From Chrysomallon squamiferum (lineage: Eukaryota > Mollusca > Gastropoda > Neomphalida > Peltospiridae), in the NCBI GenBank assembly GCA_012295275.1, contig CM022670.1:25065755-25129754 (forward strand): DNA of 64,000 bases. The letters are read 5' to 3'. Below, piece after piece: positions 24,851 to 41,851 of this stretch. Within the stretch, counting starts at the first letter, position 1, and each line of letters opens with the position of its first letter. The position numbers were made by a program, and so were the translations under genes. A model generated the notes under the pieces. That model was given only the letters and a program-made list of their open reading frames with translations. It made no database searches and was not told the DNA's origin.

Positions 24851-26873
24851 GAGATTGTATTATATATATAAAAAAACATCTTTTGATATGCATGACTGAC
24901 AGTCCATTTCCTGGGAACACCAATGTGATTAATTATGATCCTGCTGTGTAAAATTGTGTCAGTTCTTCTGTCAGGTAACATATTATTACGCTCTATTTAC
25001 AGGTCATTACATTCTGTGATTGAATCATGTATGTATTTTATTTTAAATATTTTAAAATTTGGTAGTAATTGTTTCATTTATACATTTTAAAAGAATGTCT
25101 GATAACCATCATGAAGATGTTTATTTATGTTTGTTTCCACTGTTTTCATCTTTTTTTACTGTAAATAAAATTATACAAGCTAATTTAAGTATACAACATT
25201 CAACGTTAGTAATCACTTTTATGAGCTGTTATTTTGCCATTTACAAAATAATCAGCAATTAATGTATAATAAATCACCAGTCTTGTAAATAACGGTAATA
25301 CTAATAATATTTGGTTATTTCATGGTCACTGGGTAGCTGATGTAATAGCAGGGCCAAGCTTTAATTCAGTTATATACCTTTTTTAGTTTAATTTTAAAGA
25401 TTATGCATTTTTAGCAGTTTGATTTCAATACTTAGTTCATCAGATAAGAAAAGAAAACAAAAAAAATATTTTTTATTGTTATTATTTTTTTCTTTAAAAT
25501 TATCTCAGATATTCTTGTATTCAATCAAATAATTATTATTCAGATAAACACAAGATTTTGATACCACTTGGTTATTGTTACTTATATCAATCCAAATTTA
25601 TGTTTGACTTTTGGGTGGAATGGTAAAAATGAGAATGACTGTATTACTCAAACATGAGCTCTGATCTGAAACTTGCTGGGTTTTTTTTCTATTTTTATTT
25701 TACATACACTTCAGTACACTTTATGGGAAATACTTAGGTATTTATTTTATTATTATCATTATTGATTTTTTTTTTTTTTGAATACATGAGTTACAAAGTT
25801 AATGTAACTGGCTAATATTTCACAGGTGATTTGTATCAGTTTGATTAGTGTTACAACCATGTGTGTTTGTTGTGGTTTATCAGCTTGTAAGCTAATACTG
25901 TCATGTGATGCCATGTAACTGATATTGATTGAGACTTATTCTGTGACATGGAACACAACTGCAGATCAGACAGGACATGTCTGCAGTAGCACGAAACATA
26001 CCATCATTTTCTTCATTTAATTTAGTCATCACCTACCATGTAAACTCAAAGCTTAGTGAAAAGGTTAGTACATTTATCATTTATATTTTTGCAGTATCAT
26101 GATTTTAATTAAAAGTTAGAAGCTGTCATATTTTTGTTAAGTTTTAGATTTTTTTGTTTGTTTGTTTATTCCTTTATTTTATTTTTACAACATCAAAATG
26201 TTATTTGTTTATGCACATGCGGTTATTTTAATTAGTTTTAGAGGTGTTATAACTTTTAAAAAAAAAAATTGCCAGGTAATAACTTAATTTGATGGAAACA
26301 AATGTTGTTACAAATGTGTTTTAAAAATGATGCAGTTATGTTATAGATCTGGAGAATTAATTACAATATAGTCAGATAGGCTAGTTTTCTTTTGTCATTA
26401 GAATCGCAGATCATATTTATTATTTAATTCTTATTGCTTGTTCAATTATTTTAATGATTCTGTGGTACAAAATACTGACTGTGATTTAATTCTTAATAAA
26501 AAGGCAATCTTACATCTTTATTTGAGTTTTGTAGACATATTTTGTTAGTAAAGTTAAGAGATCACTGAAGAACTGACATAACATTAGCAAGCATTACACA
26601 CAAACACTCACATACCAGGTACATCAAAAATTATCTCTTTATTATGAAATTAATTTTATACAATTAATTTTATAAGTTGCTGATTGTTTATAAGTTGCAT
26701 ATGTAGTTTTATTTATTTACTAATAGTTTGTTATTGTTATTATTTATTTATTTGTTTGTTTGTTTGTTTTTTTTTCACTTTGTCAAATATATTTCCCTTT
26801 TATTTGCTTCTTTTTTTTTCATTTCAGTAGCATTTTTTAAATTTTTTATGTTTTGTTTGGTTTGTTTTGTTTC

Positions 26874-26911
<38 letters not shown>

Positions 26912-29170
26912 CCTTTTTTTTCTTGTGTTATTGTTTCTGAACTGTTTGTTAGGTGCAAACCATCACAGGGCAACGTGTAGATTTCAGTCAGTTCGTGTTA
27001 ACATGTATTTTTTAAACTTGATATAGCTGTCATCTGTGTAACAGGTGAACAAAGGATTTTATTACCTTCTAGGTTATAGAAACAAGCATATGTCATGTTA
27101 CTTTTTTTTTTATGCATATGGATGAGTGTCAAAATACAAAAATGCTTGGACATTTTTATTATCACACTTAACAGTAAAATCATATTTTAACTTTTAAAAG
27201 TACTTATTTCTTCCAGAGATACACAGTTGTTTGATATTTTTCTGAATTCTTTGAAAAAGGGACAACCAATAAGGTAATTATTAAACCATAATAAAAATAT
27301 ATTTATGTTCTCAACTGGATGCATTTATGCTGTAATTTAGCCTCTCATTAATTTATTGTTTTCATTTTTCTTTGTAATTATTTCTAAATGTCAGCAGTAA
27401 TCATAACGAAAATCAGTTGTTAATAATTCTGATACAAGTAGCTGTAGGTAATATCGCATTTTTCTACTTTACTTGTCACGTCTCTGTTTTTAACATGTGC
27501 TGATCAGGTGAGTTACATCTGGCATATGCTTTTCTATTTTTGGATCAGTGGTATAATTTCCTCATAAAAAATTCATTTTATATTGAAAGTTTACATGTTA
27601 ATGCCACGTTTTTCTGAAATCCTTAATCTACTACTTTTCTTTTTTTTTTTTTTTTTTTTTAATATAGAAATTAAAAAAATAATAATAAAAATAAAAGTAA
27701 AATATTATTAACAATTTATGTATCAATATTAACATAATAATCATTATATTGAAATCAAATGTAATAAAAAAAAAAAAAATGAAATAAAATAAAACTAAAA
27801 AAACACAGAATGATATGAAATTCATCATTACCATGAGCTCTGTAAATCAATAGTTTTTAATCAGATAAAAAGGAGAATTTTAGAAAGGCACAGTGACTTG
27901 AAGAGTAATTTTTGTTCTCTTTCTTTGTTTGATAAAATTTGTGAGAGTAGTTACAAAAACAGAAAAAAAGTACCAATTGTCAAAATGGAATTATTTTTAA
28001 TTAACTAATTGATATGCCTAATTAAAACACATTTGAATTTACTTTTGACATATTTATTTTATTCATTAAAACATTCTCAACAAAACTTGAGTTAAATTTC
28101 TGTAATATAAATTAACAATTATTATTATTATTATTATTATTTATATATTTGGATTGATTATTATCATTTTATTTTCTATAATATAAATTAGCAATTATTT
28201 AATTTCTTTGTTTTTTTAATGTATTTAAATTGTACTTTTTATATATATATATATATTTAGGTTGAATTATTATAATATTATTTTCTTCCTTATGAATGAG
28301 TTGGATGTAGTTCATTTGTCAGAACATGAACCTGAGGAACAGTATTTTACAGGATTAATTCATCTGAAAACCTTACTGAGCTATTTCCCATTCTACAAAC
28401 AATCCCACAATTGAACTGTCAAACTTTCTAGTCTGTGTATAAATTTCTTTTAAAATATCTTGACCTGTTAATTAAATGGGTTTCCAAAAAACTATATTTT
28501 ACAGCTAATTCAGTTATTATGTTGATGGGTTTTTTTTAAATATTATTCATTCATCAGTCTATAAGTAAAAACGTTTGATCAGCATTGTGATATAGTAAAT
28601 ATTTTCGAATTTATGTATAAATTAATTTTAATTAGTTTTGCCACATAGTTAGTGTAGTGTAAAAAATAAGTAAATAAATAAATAAATAAAATAACTTAAA
28701 AAAGCATTTAGATACAAACAGACAAAAAAAAAAATAATGATAATAAATAAAAAAATAAATAAAAATAAAATTATATATTTGTATCTGTGTGTGTGTGTGT
28801 GTGTGTATGAATGTGTAAAATGTTTTTAATAAAAATTATTAAAAATAAATAAAAAGATAGTTCTTAATATTATTTATTCAAGCATATATTTACATTAAAA
28901 AACTTTTTTTTTTAAAATACTAAAAAATTGTTTCGAAAGAGATGAACAATGAATAATTTTGATGACATTTTTGTTGTCCTGCATAGGTGTATTTATTTCA
29001 GGTGAATGACACTTTAATACAGCTTTGTGTTAAGTAGATATTACATTTAACACTGCTTTGTGTTTATACGGTCTGTTTATACTGGGTTATTCTGGGTGAC
29101 CTGCTACCGCTAAAGCAGAGAATGTTCTATTCAGGTCATATAGTGATTTGAGCAATTAGACTTTGTCAAA

Positions 29171-31264
29171 ATGGAGGTCCAGCCCAAAAGACCAATAGAA
29201 GAACATGCAGCTTTGGCTGATAACCAAAGAGAAGTGCAGTCAGTGGCTAACAGCATAGCAAACAGTGGTACTGCAACAAATGCTGTAACTACATCAAATA
29301 ATGTGTCACGTTGTGTAGGTCAGACTTTAGCGAAGGCCATTTCAAGAAAACGTTTGCCTGGAAAGCAGGTATACATAACAGGCATAGTGCATACATATTG
29401 ATTTTTATATCACTGGGCATTATCTCTGTGTCGCAGGAGTCTGTATGCAAAACTTCAGATAGCTTGCTTTTCTACATTGATTTCTTGTCGCCAGGTTATA
29501 TTTAAATTTTAAATGTTGTTTTTAACATCATTTTCTTTTTAACGATGGTGTATGCTTTCGCTGAATTCGCAAGTTACCAAAGTGTCCTTGTGTGTGTGAC
29601 CTTACTGCATTGCTGTAACATATTTTATAAACATAATTTATAATATTCGTTTACTTACAGCTTAATACAGCTACCGAAACTCTTAAATTTTTTGATAAGA
29701 AAGTCAACGGTAAAAACCAGTTAAATATTATTAAAATTATCACTTGATTCACTGTCTTTTAATTGTATCCATATAAACTAATGGGATTGTTAGAAAATAA
29801 TTATAATTTTAAATTTCCTCTATTTTAAAAAAAAAATTTTTAACAGTAACATGGTAGGGATGTATTGTTGACCAGGGAAAATCGGATTGTTTTTCTTTTC
29901 TGAATGATTAACATACATCTAATTCTGTCTTCAGTCTTGAAATGCATTGTTTTTGTTATGTTTCCTCTGTCTAAACCTAATTTGTGTTCAGTGATACACC
30001 AGAATCGATAAACAAACAGGTTAATATACATTTCATTTCTTCATGCTTTTGCCTCTTTTGTTTTTTTGCTCTTAATAGCATATTCCCACAGGCTATTTCC
30101 AATTTCTGACTGTTAGTTCCCCATCATTGATTGATCAAAGGTAATGACAGGTGTTTTCCTGTATATGAACTACAAAATCACTTATCGATAATTAGTAATC
30201 ATTAGAATTGTGGCTTCAGGTTTCCTGTCTTTCGTAGGAACATTTCTCACACTGGTAACTATCAACAGCAAAATGTGTTGAGGTGTTGTCAAACAAAGAA
30301 TATTCATTCATGTCTAATGTTATTTTGTACCTTAGTGAAGTCTTTCTTCCATCTGATTTAACTAATACTTTGTTTACTGAGTAAAAATGTAAACATGGAA
30401 CTGTCATTCAGATCAGGTTTGGTAAATAATTTATTGGATTTGTTTCTGTAGAATATGAGAGAAATTCATGCATAATTGCACACAAGTATTCAGTTTTCGT
30501 CTTTGTTGACAAATATTTTGGTACTTTTAGTGTATTTTTCACCATATTCCAGTATCAAACACAGATGTAATTTTATATAAATTATTTTCATTTCTAAATG
30601 GTGTAGAAAATAAGATAATTTGTATATAACACAGATACACACACACATCCACACACAAACACCCCCTACCCACCATACATACATACATAGATACAAACAC
30701 ATATATATATATACATATATATTTATATACAGACACACACACATACATACACATACATAATAATTTCATAAACCAATATAATGTATAGTTTTCTTATTTT
30801 TTAAATTTTTTTTTTTTTTTTTTTTTGGTCATCATTATCAGCTTATAATTCAGTGGGGTTAAAAAAATATATATCTTTTCAATTTTAATAAAGGACAAAG
30901 AAATCAGTTAAGGTTTGAACATTTCAATTGATGTTACAAAAAGTTATAATTTAGTTATAATTTTCAATGTTAAATAATTCTTATTAAATATTAAGACTGA
31001 ATAAATGTAATGAAATTAGACCAAAAATCAGATAGTGACACCTAAAGAAACTTTAAATGTAAATAGTTATTAGGTATCAGATTCATTAAGGAAAAAAAAA
31101 AAAAATTAAGAAAGAGAGAGAAATTTCTTTACTACAATTACACTAACTTTTACTTACTTGGTCTTAGCAACAGATCTTTTATATGACCTTACCACAGCAT
31201 GAAAACCCAGGTTATTGTCTGGGATAAGCCAGTCAAGGGGCACTGACTGGACTGGAATATAGAC

Positions 31265-31313
<49 letters not shown>

Positions 31314-34300
31314 AAACAGGATTAATGTCGTAAGAAGTCAAACCTCAGGCCAGTGTCCTCATTACTATGCATCATTTCATATGTGTATGTTCTTTTTTCA
31401 TATATTCCTCTAAATAACAAACAGTGCTATGAAACATTCATTGTGAAACTGATTCTGTCACAGCTTAATATTAACTGGATTTCTTGGGAAGGCAGGTGTT
31501 TCTTTCAGACAGCCTGAATATACAGTATTAACATACTGCGATAAAGGTACCAGTGTGGCAGCATGGTTCGATGACATATTAAAATTAAACTGACTGGTAG
31601 CTGACATATTCATCTTTTGTTAACACCATTTACAGAAGGTGGGTCTCTCTCTCGCACACACAAGAAGGAAAATATATTTTTTGAATTTGTTCTTTTATGT
31701 AGTTTTGATAATGCACTATGACTCATCAAAGTGCACTACTTGTACCTAAAAAACCTCTGACATAATTATATTTAAAAGCACCGATATAAAGTTAAAGACA
31801 CATTCCTTTAGGGTTTTTTTTTTTTTTTCTGTAACTGTTTATATAAAAGCATATATCATTTTATTATTTCTTTGGCTTTAGATATCTAGGCTTATAACAC
31901 AGTGTACTTTGTTAGTTTTGAGATGTTTTTCTACATGGATTATGTAAGTTTTGATATACTGGTAATATTTACATTTGTTTCAGTACTGTACAGAGCCTTT
32001 GGGATGTATGGCTGACCAAAAGGAAATGGAATAAATTATAATAAAAAACATATTACAAAAAATTATTTTTATTATCTTCATAATATATAAAACAAATTTT
32101 TTCATTTGTTAATGATTAATAATTTATCGTTTTGCTTTATTATTTAAATTTTATTTTAACTTGATGAATATGCAGACAAAGAAATCTAAGAACTAAACAT
32201 TGTTTGTTCATTTTATTTTTATGTTATTTGTTTAACTTATATATACAGGTTATTAAAATTTTATCTGTATGATCTCCATTTCATTTCATTTATTATTATA
32301 TATATATTTATTTTTGAAAATATAATTTGATATAGTCAATACAAGTAACATAAAAAATAATAATTGCATTTTAATCATATCTTTTAGTTTGCACATGTAT
32401 ATAATTCTTTTATTATTGTTTTTTAAACCCAAACAACTGGTCTGGCCAATTAATAATCACATCCACATATTTTAGATAAAATGAAAATACTTTAAGCTGT
32501 AATATTATTTTTATTATTATGTTTATCAAAGTTATAAAATTCAAGATAAATGTAACAAAGGAAGAATGATTATTTGAATGTTTATTTCAGTTTCTGCTAC
32601 ATATTATTTGATCATTTTGTTAAAAATTCTAAGCTGTACTTATTTTTTGATATTATATATTGAACTGAATTTTTAATTAAAATACAAAGATAAAAGAAAA
32701 CACCTGATAGATGCTACAAAAAAACACTTTTCTTTGTGTGGAGTTTAAAACTTGAACATTACATCATTATCTATTAATAGCAGTCTTTGTCACAGTTCAG
32801 TTGTAACAAGTTTACATTAATGATGATGTTTTTGAAATACATATATAAATCAAATTTTTCATTTTAAAAAGTTTATATGATCTGAACTAGTGTTATATAT
32901 TAAGATAGCTCATCAATCTCAGGTTTGTGTCAATTTTGAAGTGACATACATTTTAAGGTAGGTTGTTCTTTGTCCAGCTATTTATAGTATTCAGATACAC
33001 AAAGTACACAGAAAAAGTTTAAAGAAAGGTCTTACAAAATCTGCTGTTTAATGCCTAATTAAAAAGCAAATATATGAAATGTAAATAAAAATCTAAATAA
33101 ACAAAAATATTTATTCAAAAATAGTTTCATTTAAATTTCTGTACATTTTTATTTAAATTTTGTTCAAACAAAAATTAAAAGTTGTAGTAATAAAGATAAA
33201 TTCAAAGAAGACCATACAAAATGTTTATGGTTTTGCAGCCATTAATAAGTTCAGTAGCTTAAGTATTAAGAAAACACTGACCAGAATTTGTTTGCATGAT
33301 GGACATTAATAACTTGATCAGATCTTCTTGTTTGTCAGAAAAGAAGAAAGAAATAACAAAAGCCTTCTTAACTAGCCTAAGGATGAAAAATAGTAATAGA
33401 GTGATGATATTAGTCATAAATAAACATTTTCAGAAAGAATGTTGTTATGACAAAACGATTAATACTTAAAAGATAATAGTGGAAAAAGTGTGTCGGTTTA
33501 TTATGGAGAACTGGAAGTCGAAAAGATGTTACTCTCAGATGCTGTCCTACTTTTAAATATGTGGCACAGGTTTAGCTTTTGTGAGGTTGGTTGTAAGAAT
33601 TCTTTGTAGTTGTGTTACAGGGAGGACTGCATGTCTCTTATTTGTCAGATTACATGAATCAACCTAATTAGTGGGATAAAATACATTTAAATTGGATGAT
33701 AGTTGTTAAATAATCAGGGCTGGATTATTCAGTGGCTCAAAAAGAAGGTAGATATTATTGTATAAATAAGATCTATATTTTGTTTAGAATTTAAAATAAA
33801 TGACACTGATAGTGACTTGAATCTGTCACTTTGTATTTAGTCCCAACACCAGTGCAAATCAAAATATAATTTTTCTTGTTGTTCATTTAGTTTATTCTTT
33901 TTCTTCAGAAAATGGAGTCTGATCCAGCTTCCCCTGCTCCACCTATGCAGGATCAAGATCACATTCTGCGTGATGAATCTGACTTTATTGACAATGTTTC
34001 ACAGTTTTTCAACAGAGAAGAGATAAGTGACGTTAAACTGAAGGTAGGCAGTACAACCTTCTTTGCTCACAAATTTGTACTTGCAAAATCAAGTGAAGTC
34101 TTTCGAACAATGTTGTACAACAAGGAGTGGACACAGGCAGGAATGCCCGAGGTTGAACTCAGTGAGAGTACAGAATGTGAAACTTACTTTGATAGATTCT
34201 TGAAGTTCTTGTACACTGCAAAAGTCAATATAAGTGTTGATTCTGCTGTTGGTATACTCTGCCTGGCTGACAAATATGGAGTTGGATCACTGAAGTATCT

Positions 34301-35171
34301 GTGTACCCAGTACATGGTAGAGAACACACAGTCACCAAAGGTAAACAATGCTCTCAGATGGTACTCGTGGGCAAAAGCTTTGAACTTGGAAGGACTGATC
34401 GAATCATGCACTAAAACAATAGCATGGAATGCACAGTCACTTCTAAACCTTAACGAATGGGTTAACATGGACATTGATTTTGTCAGTGATATTCTTAGCA
34501 ATTCTGAACTTGTTGTCACTAACGAATGGATGATATATGAATCCTTAAAGAATTGGCTTCTTCATGAAAACCACGTTGACAATTTCAAAGAGAATGCACA
34601 GCGACTGTTACCAATGGTTCATTTCCCCCAGATGCTTGTCTCTCAGCTATACCGCATTGAAGATGACGATTTTGCTAAGCGAGAAGAAGTCAAAGATTTG
34701 ATATCGGATCTTGTTGGTCAAGCTTATCGATTCAGATCTTTATGCCCATCACAGGTGGAACTGGGTGTCTCTTTTCTTGAATCTTTCTACCTTCCCCGCA
34801 ACTACACTGATCTTACTGTTGACACGGTCCGTATGCAGAACACACTAAGGTTTGGAATTCAAGTTGATGTCCGAACATATGTTGGTCCTGTTCCTTCTGA
34901 GGATAAAAATGGAGAATGGAAGATCACATATCGAAAGACAAATGAGTGTTGGACTCTTCAGATTTACTGTCATGAATCTGCAATGGTGAACGGAGAGGCA
35001 TGTGTTCAGGCAAGTCTGATTATCTATGATGATGAAGACAAAGTTGTTCAGGTTGAGTCTTCACCTGTCTTCTTCTGTTCTAGAGGAAACCATTTAAGCA
35101 TGAATGTCAGTCTTCCTTCCACCGAGGAATCAAAACTGATGGGTGTGCTTATAAAACCAATGCCTCGCTAG
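29171..35171 (+). CDS. BTBD17: BTB/POZ domain-containing protein 17-like (Tango10/BTBD17 family), complete
   Basis: Two coding exons: 29171-29368 and 33909-35171 (TAG), joined in phase 0 by a GT-AG intron of 4.5 kb. This gives 486 residues, close to human BTBD17 (about 478). The ATG at 29171 has a good context (AAAATGG) and an in-frame TGA 27 bases upstream. Exon 1 encodes a polar 66-residue N-terminus with no signal peptide. Exon 2 carries the BTB fold (about residues 97-207: EEISDVKLKVGSTTFFAHKF, then VLAKSSEVFRTMLYNKEW), a BACK region (about 215-335, with NEWMIYESLKNWL) and a C-terminal beta-rich region ending LMGVLIKPMPR. BTB-BACK proteins commonly act as adaptors, often for cullin-3; in the fly, Tango10 is such a protein. 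A second ATG opens exon 2 and could serve as an alternative start. AATAAA at 35533-35538 is the nearest poly(A) signal. Confidence 0.93.
29369..33908 (+). other. BTBD17 intron
   Basis: Non-coding. It contains mixed CA/CATA/TA repeats at 30630-30760, a poly(T) at 30807-30826, a pure (CA)n run at 31267-31312 and AT-rich filler. No second gene or exon is supported. Confidence 0.7.
31267..31312. repeat. (AC)23 microsatellite
   Basis: A pure AC run inside the BTBD17 intron. Confidence 0.97.
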
Positions 35172-38100
35172 ATATTATTGTGCTGAAGAAGAGTGTTCTT
35201 ACTTCTAAACATGCAGAAATAAGGGTAAAAGCAGAAACTGAAAGCAATACAATACCAAGCACTGCATTTACTTGTGTTGAACACAGTTGTTTTTGCAATA
35301 CATTAACTGCTTTCTCCTACACATCTACATTTTATTTATTACTATATCTTTGGTGGTCAAGATTGTTATCTTTTCACTGGAAATTGGATTAAATTTCATT
35401 CTGAAGGCTAAAACTGTGATAGCTTGAAATCAAATAATGCCAAGTGAAAATGTTAAAACATTGTTAATTACAATTGTTTCTCTATTTGCTATATTTAGTA
35501 TCTTATAACAAATTTGTTAATCTTTTTCCCACAATAAAATCTTTATGTAATACTATCAAATAAGAATTTAAACAAATTGTATTTACCTAGTTTTTAATAA
35601 GTTTAAATGATTTTACATGACTTGGAGAAAAATGGTACGTATAAAATTAGGGACTATTGGTAATTCGTCCTCTAATTTGGTACAAATAATTTGTTGCCAT
35701 TATTTTCTTGCAACATAGCTTTTATTTGTTAGACATTTAATTTATGAACATCAAATCTCTAATGCATTGTCAAAAAATTTCTACTGATTCGATTCAGTTT
35801 ATCTTTCATTTTGATATTTTTCTTACATATATTTCCACCTTTCGTAGCCAAACAAAGGGAATATGGGCTGTGATATATACCACTAGATTTTTCTAACTGT
35901 TTAATCATTTACACTTGATTTTAGAACTGTAAAATATTTCTTATACACTTTGCACTGCTTTTAAGATTGTCATGAATTTAATTAGCTTAACATTCCAAAA
36001 TATTTATTTACTATTTTGTTATTCTTCTGCAACAACTGTAATGTTTTTAGATATATTTTATAGGATAAAAATAATTTTGTCTTAGAATTAATCCATACTG
36101 TATCAAAGAAAAAGGTATGTTTTACTTATTTAATATTCTTTCAAACTGGCATTCCTCAGAGTAATTTGAATCAAGAGGTAAACTAATATATAATTATTAG
36201 AAAAATACTAAGGCCTCTGCTTATAATTCCCATATTTACAACATTCCATTTTTACGTAAGAAAATAATTTACATTAAAAAAACCCTTGCTGCAAGATATT
36301 TCTACCAATGCTATCATTATACTACCTGTAATAAAAAAAACTTTTTTATTTAAATTTATTTAAGAAATTGCGTTGTAGAGTATGTAGATGTGATGTATTT
36401 TTTCTGTTACACCTTATTTTCAAAACATTTTTAAAATGTAATTTCATTTGTATCTTCTTTCAGAGTCCTGATTAGTTTTTACATTTGATACTGTATGACA
36501 ATTTATAATAGTCTGGAATAAGCATTTCTGAAATACATCATATAAAGAAATTTTATATATATATTTATGAAATTGCAGTTCATATACATTTAATGTGAAT
36601 TTGGGTGTTTAGAAAAGGAATTATGTCGTGCTATTTAAATTAGTTTACAGCTGGTGCAAAATTTTGTCATTTGTCTCATTCATTATGAAAAAAATATATA
36701 TATTGTTACTACATATAAGTATTTATTAAGTTTCTGCATGTATTTAGTTAATAATGTAAACTGATTGCTTCTTGAGCATTCTATTAAAGAACTGAACCAT
36801 TTTAATGTTGTTATTTTTTTGAAAATTACTAACATTACATTAATTAGTGTGTATGTTTCAAAATAAATAAAAATAATTTTTGCAGCAATCTGTTGAATGT
36901 TTTATAAGTAACAAGACTTGGTATCTGTGGATATCTCACAATAATTTAGCTACTTAATATTAAACTTAAAACTAAATATACTTCACATTTAAATGTGATA
37001 TGCAAATAATAAAATAAATAAATAATAATAATAATAATAATAAAAATGAAATAAATAAAAATTCAGTATAATTTTGATAGTAGTCTTTTATTTTCTTTAT
37101 AAATAAAAATTTAAAATCACAAGTTAAAAGATTAGAAGTCAATAGAACAAAACAAATTTTATTTACTTAAAATTCCAAACAATTCAGACAAACTCAGAAG
37201 GAATAAGTAGGTCAGTTAAATTTATGCACATATTTTATTATTTATTTCTGCATAATAAATTGTCTTGAATTTGCTATCTCATGATAGTAGCAAAGAACAG
37301 TGATTATTTCTGCTTTAAGAGTTAATTTAGAAGACTGTCAAAGGGAAATCATTCATTTGAACTGTGAATATTAAAGGGAAATAACAAGGTAAATGTTGTA
37401 CATGATAGTTCTAGAAAGCCATTTAAGAAATCCAAACAAACAGTAAGGTTTAAATAATTATGAAAACATATTAAAAGTGAGTAATAATACTGACATAATT
37501 AAACAGGAATTTATCAAAAATTTTAAATTGATTTTAAGATCTATACTTCTTTTAGTAAATTTTATTATTATTTTATTGCTTTGTAACCAGTCCAAAAACG
37601 AAAGAAAAAAAAAAAAAATAAATAAATAAAAAAGAAAAAATAATAAAAGAAAATAAATTAAAAAAATAGTTACTTTCCAGACATAAAAACTGAATGAAAT
37701 AAAAATAATTTTCACATGATTTTAATTATTTTGGTTAAATATGAAAATTAGATACTTTAAAAACAGTATTAATTTCAGTTGCTGATAAAAGAGAAGGAAC
37801 AGGAGAGAAAATAATTATTCCACAGGAATAAGTAAATGTGTTTGACTGCCAAACATTAAGATAAATGGTAACAATAAAAATATACGATTCTTCAGAAAAT
37901 AATCCCTCCCAAACACACACACAAGAATCCCTCCCCAGAACTAAAAATACATTCGGTCCTTGAAATATAAAAAGAAGAAATGGCTTCTCTTGCCAAACAT
38001 TTAATATCAGTTATAAACTGTTGAACACATAAGGAAAAAGAAATAAGAAAAAATGATTTCTCCAAAAAAAACACAAAAAAACCCAGAAAGTGAAAGAAAA

Positions 38101-38222
38101 ATAATCTCTCAAAGAATTTTTTCTGTGATATATGAACAATAAAATCAAAACAGAAAACCTGAAAATGGAATGTTAAATGAAAATTTGATTAAGCACAGTT
38201 TTATAAACTGTGAACAAGCAAA
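35172..38222. other. Convergent intergenic region: BTBD17 3' UTR and DM-gene 3' UTR
   Basis: No coding sequence is supported. BTBD17 ends from the left (AATAAA at 35533-35538 and later copies near 36863) and the DM-domain gene ends from the right. TTTATT at 37561-37566 is AATAAA on the minus strand. The middle is AT-rich with (AAT)n at 37018-37043. Confidence 0.55.
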
Positions 38223-40375
<2,153 letters not shown>

Positions 40376-40616
40376 CTGGAGAAAAAAAAATACAAATAAT
40401 TAAAAATACAAATTGAAAATAAATTAAAAAATCAAATAAATTAATAAATAAATAAATTAATTAATTAATTAATTAATAATAATAATAATAATTTAAAATA
40501 AATTAAATAAAAACAAAATCAAAATAAAACTATATTATTACCATCATTAAAAGTAATAATTAACTAAAATGAAGCAGCTCATACACAAACATCCAAGGAG
40601 AATGCTAATTAATTTT

Positions 40617-40671
<55 letters not shown>

Positions 40672-40799
40672 ATTTCAAAAAAGTTATTTGAATGAAATGA
40701 ATAGTGATTTAAAATGTTCTTGCTTTCATTATTATGCAAAAATTATTATGGAGTATTAAAGCTGGTTCAAATTTGACAGGAAAAAAAAAATACTACTAA

Positions 40800-40831
<32 letters not shown>

Positions 40832-41851
40832 CCCCAAAACACACCACAACCGACAAAAACCTAGTCTGAATAATCCTCCGCGAATGTTATAAAAATATTG
40901 CTGATTGTTAAATTAACACCAGTAAACACGTAACAAAATAACCAAAAACTTAGTATGTACATTAAATAAAATGCAGTTAAATAATAAGCAATGGAAACTG
41001 ATTAGGTTTAATGTATGTATGTACGCACACATGCATGCGTATGTGATTTCTTCTTTCTGTATAAACTTTTTAACAGACACGTGCAAAAAAAGCGCGAAAA
41101 CAAGCTAATATATAGGTCACAGATACCTTCTTTTTGCACGTGCTCACAGCATTATTAATTTAATTTTAACTGATTGATGTACTAGTATTAGTAGTAGTAA
41201 CAATAGCAGTAGTAGTAGAAGTAGCGGTAGTAGTAATAGCAGTAGTTGTAATAATAATAAAATTGCTAAACGTAATTAACATATAAAAAGCACAAAGTAT
41301 TAAAAAATCGAGATCTTTGGATGAACAAATTTTATGCTCAGATATATATTTTATTTAAATAAAAATTTCGTCTTGATTGTCTTTTCTGTCTTAATAAGGT
41401 GGTATCTAGCTATTTTATGTTAATATTATTCTATCTAATTAAAATTAATTTATTAAAATTAATTACAAGAATCAAAAATTGTTTTTAATATATTATTCAG
41501 CCTGTCCTTAAAAATAATATTTACACTGCATTTTTCACTTAATTAATTTAATACAAAAAACAAAACAAAACCAGGACCAAACAAAACATGTTAAAAAGCA
41601 CCTGCTTTCACGTATTAAAAATGGCGGAATAAAAATGTTGTAAAACATTGTGAAAATAACATTTACATTGTCAAAGAAGGTTAAATGTTTTGTTAAACAA
41701 AGTTAAACTCTGGGAGCAGAAGGAGAAAGAATTAGGTAATTGAAAATTTTCGAAAATAAAAATACTATATTACCCATCTTAGGTCAGTTTAAGACAAAAA
41801 TCTTGAGATATTCTAGCACTTCTTGTCAGCTGGACGCCTCTAATCTTTCAC
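40376..41851 (-). other. Putative first intron of the DM-domain gene
   Basis: AT-rich with (AATT)/(AAT) runs at 40440-40490, (AAT)n at 40618-40666, (AAAT)n at 40800-40829 and a degenerate (AGT)n tract at 41185-41265. An inverted pair of CACGTGCAAAAA motifs lies at 41078-41089 and 41131-41142. No coding exon is seen. Confidence 0.5.

Larger units (their letters stand above)
23402..29170. other. Intergenic region between FRG1 and BTBD17
   Basis: No coding sequence is supported in these 5.8 kb. It holds (CTAT)n(TA)n at 24128-24190, an imperfect 80-bp duplication at 24721-24850, a T-rich tract at 26880-26925 and poly(T)/A-rich DNA at 27640-27830. An (AAT) run lies at 28117-28140 and (TG)n at 28787-28807. 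The stretch directly upstream of the BTBD17 ATG (29040-29170) is less AT-rich and may be its promoter and 5' leader. Confidence 0.6.

Noticed and set aside
34184-34519. 111-codon minus ORF
   Set aside because: Antisense shadow of the BTBD17 coding exon.
35180-35392. 70-codon plus ORF just after BTBD17
   Set aside because: Lies in the 3' UTR; no family resemblance and no own promoter or splice signals.
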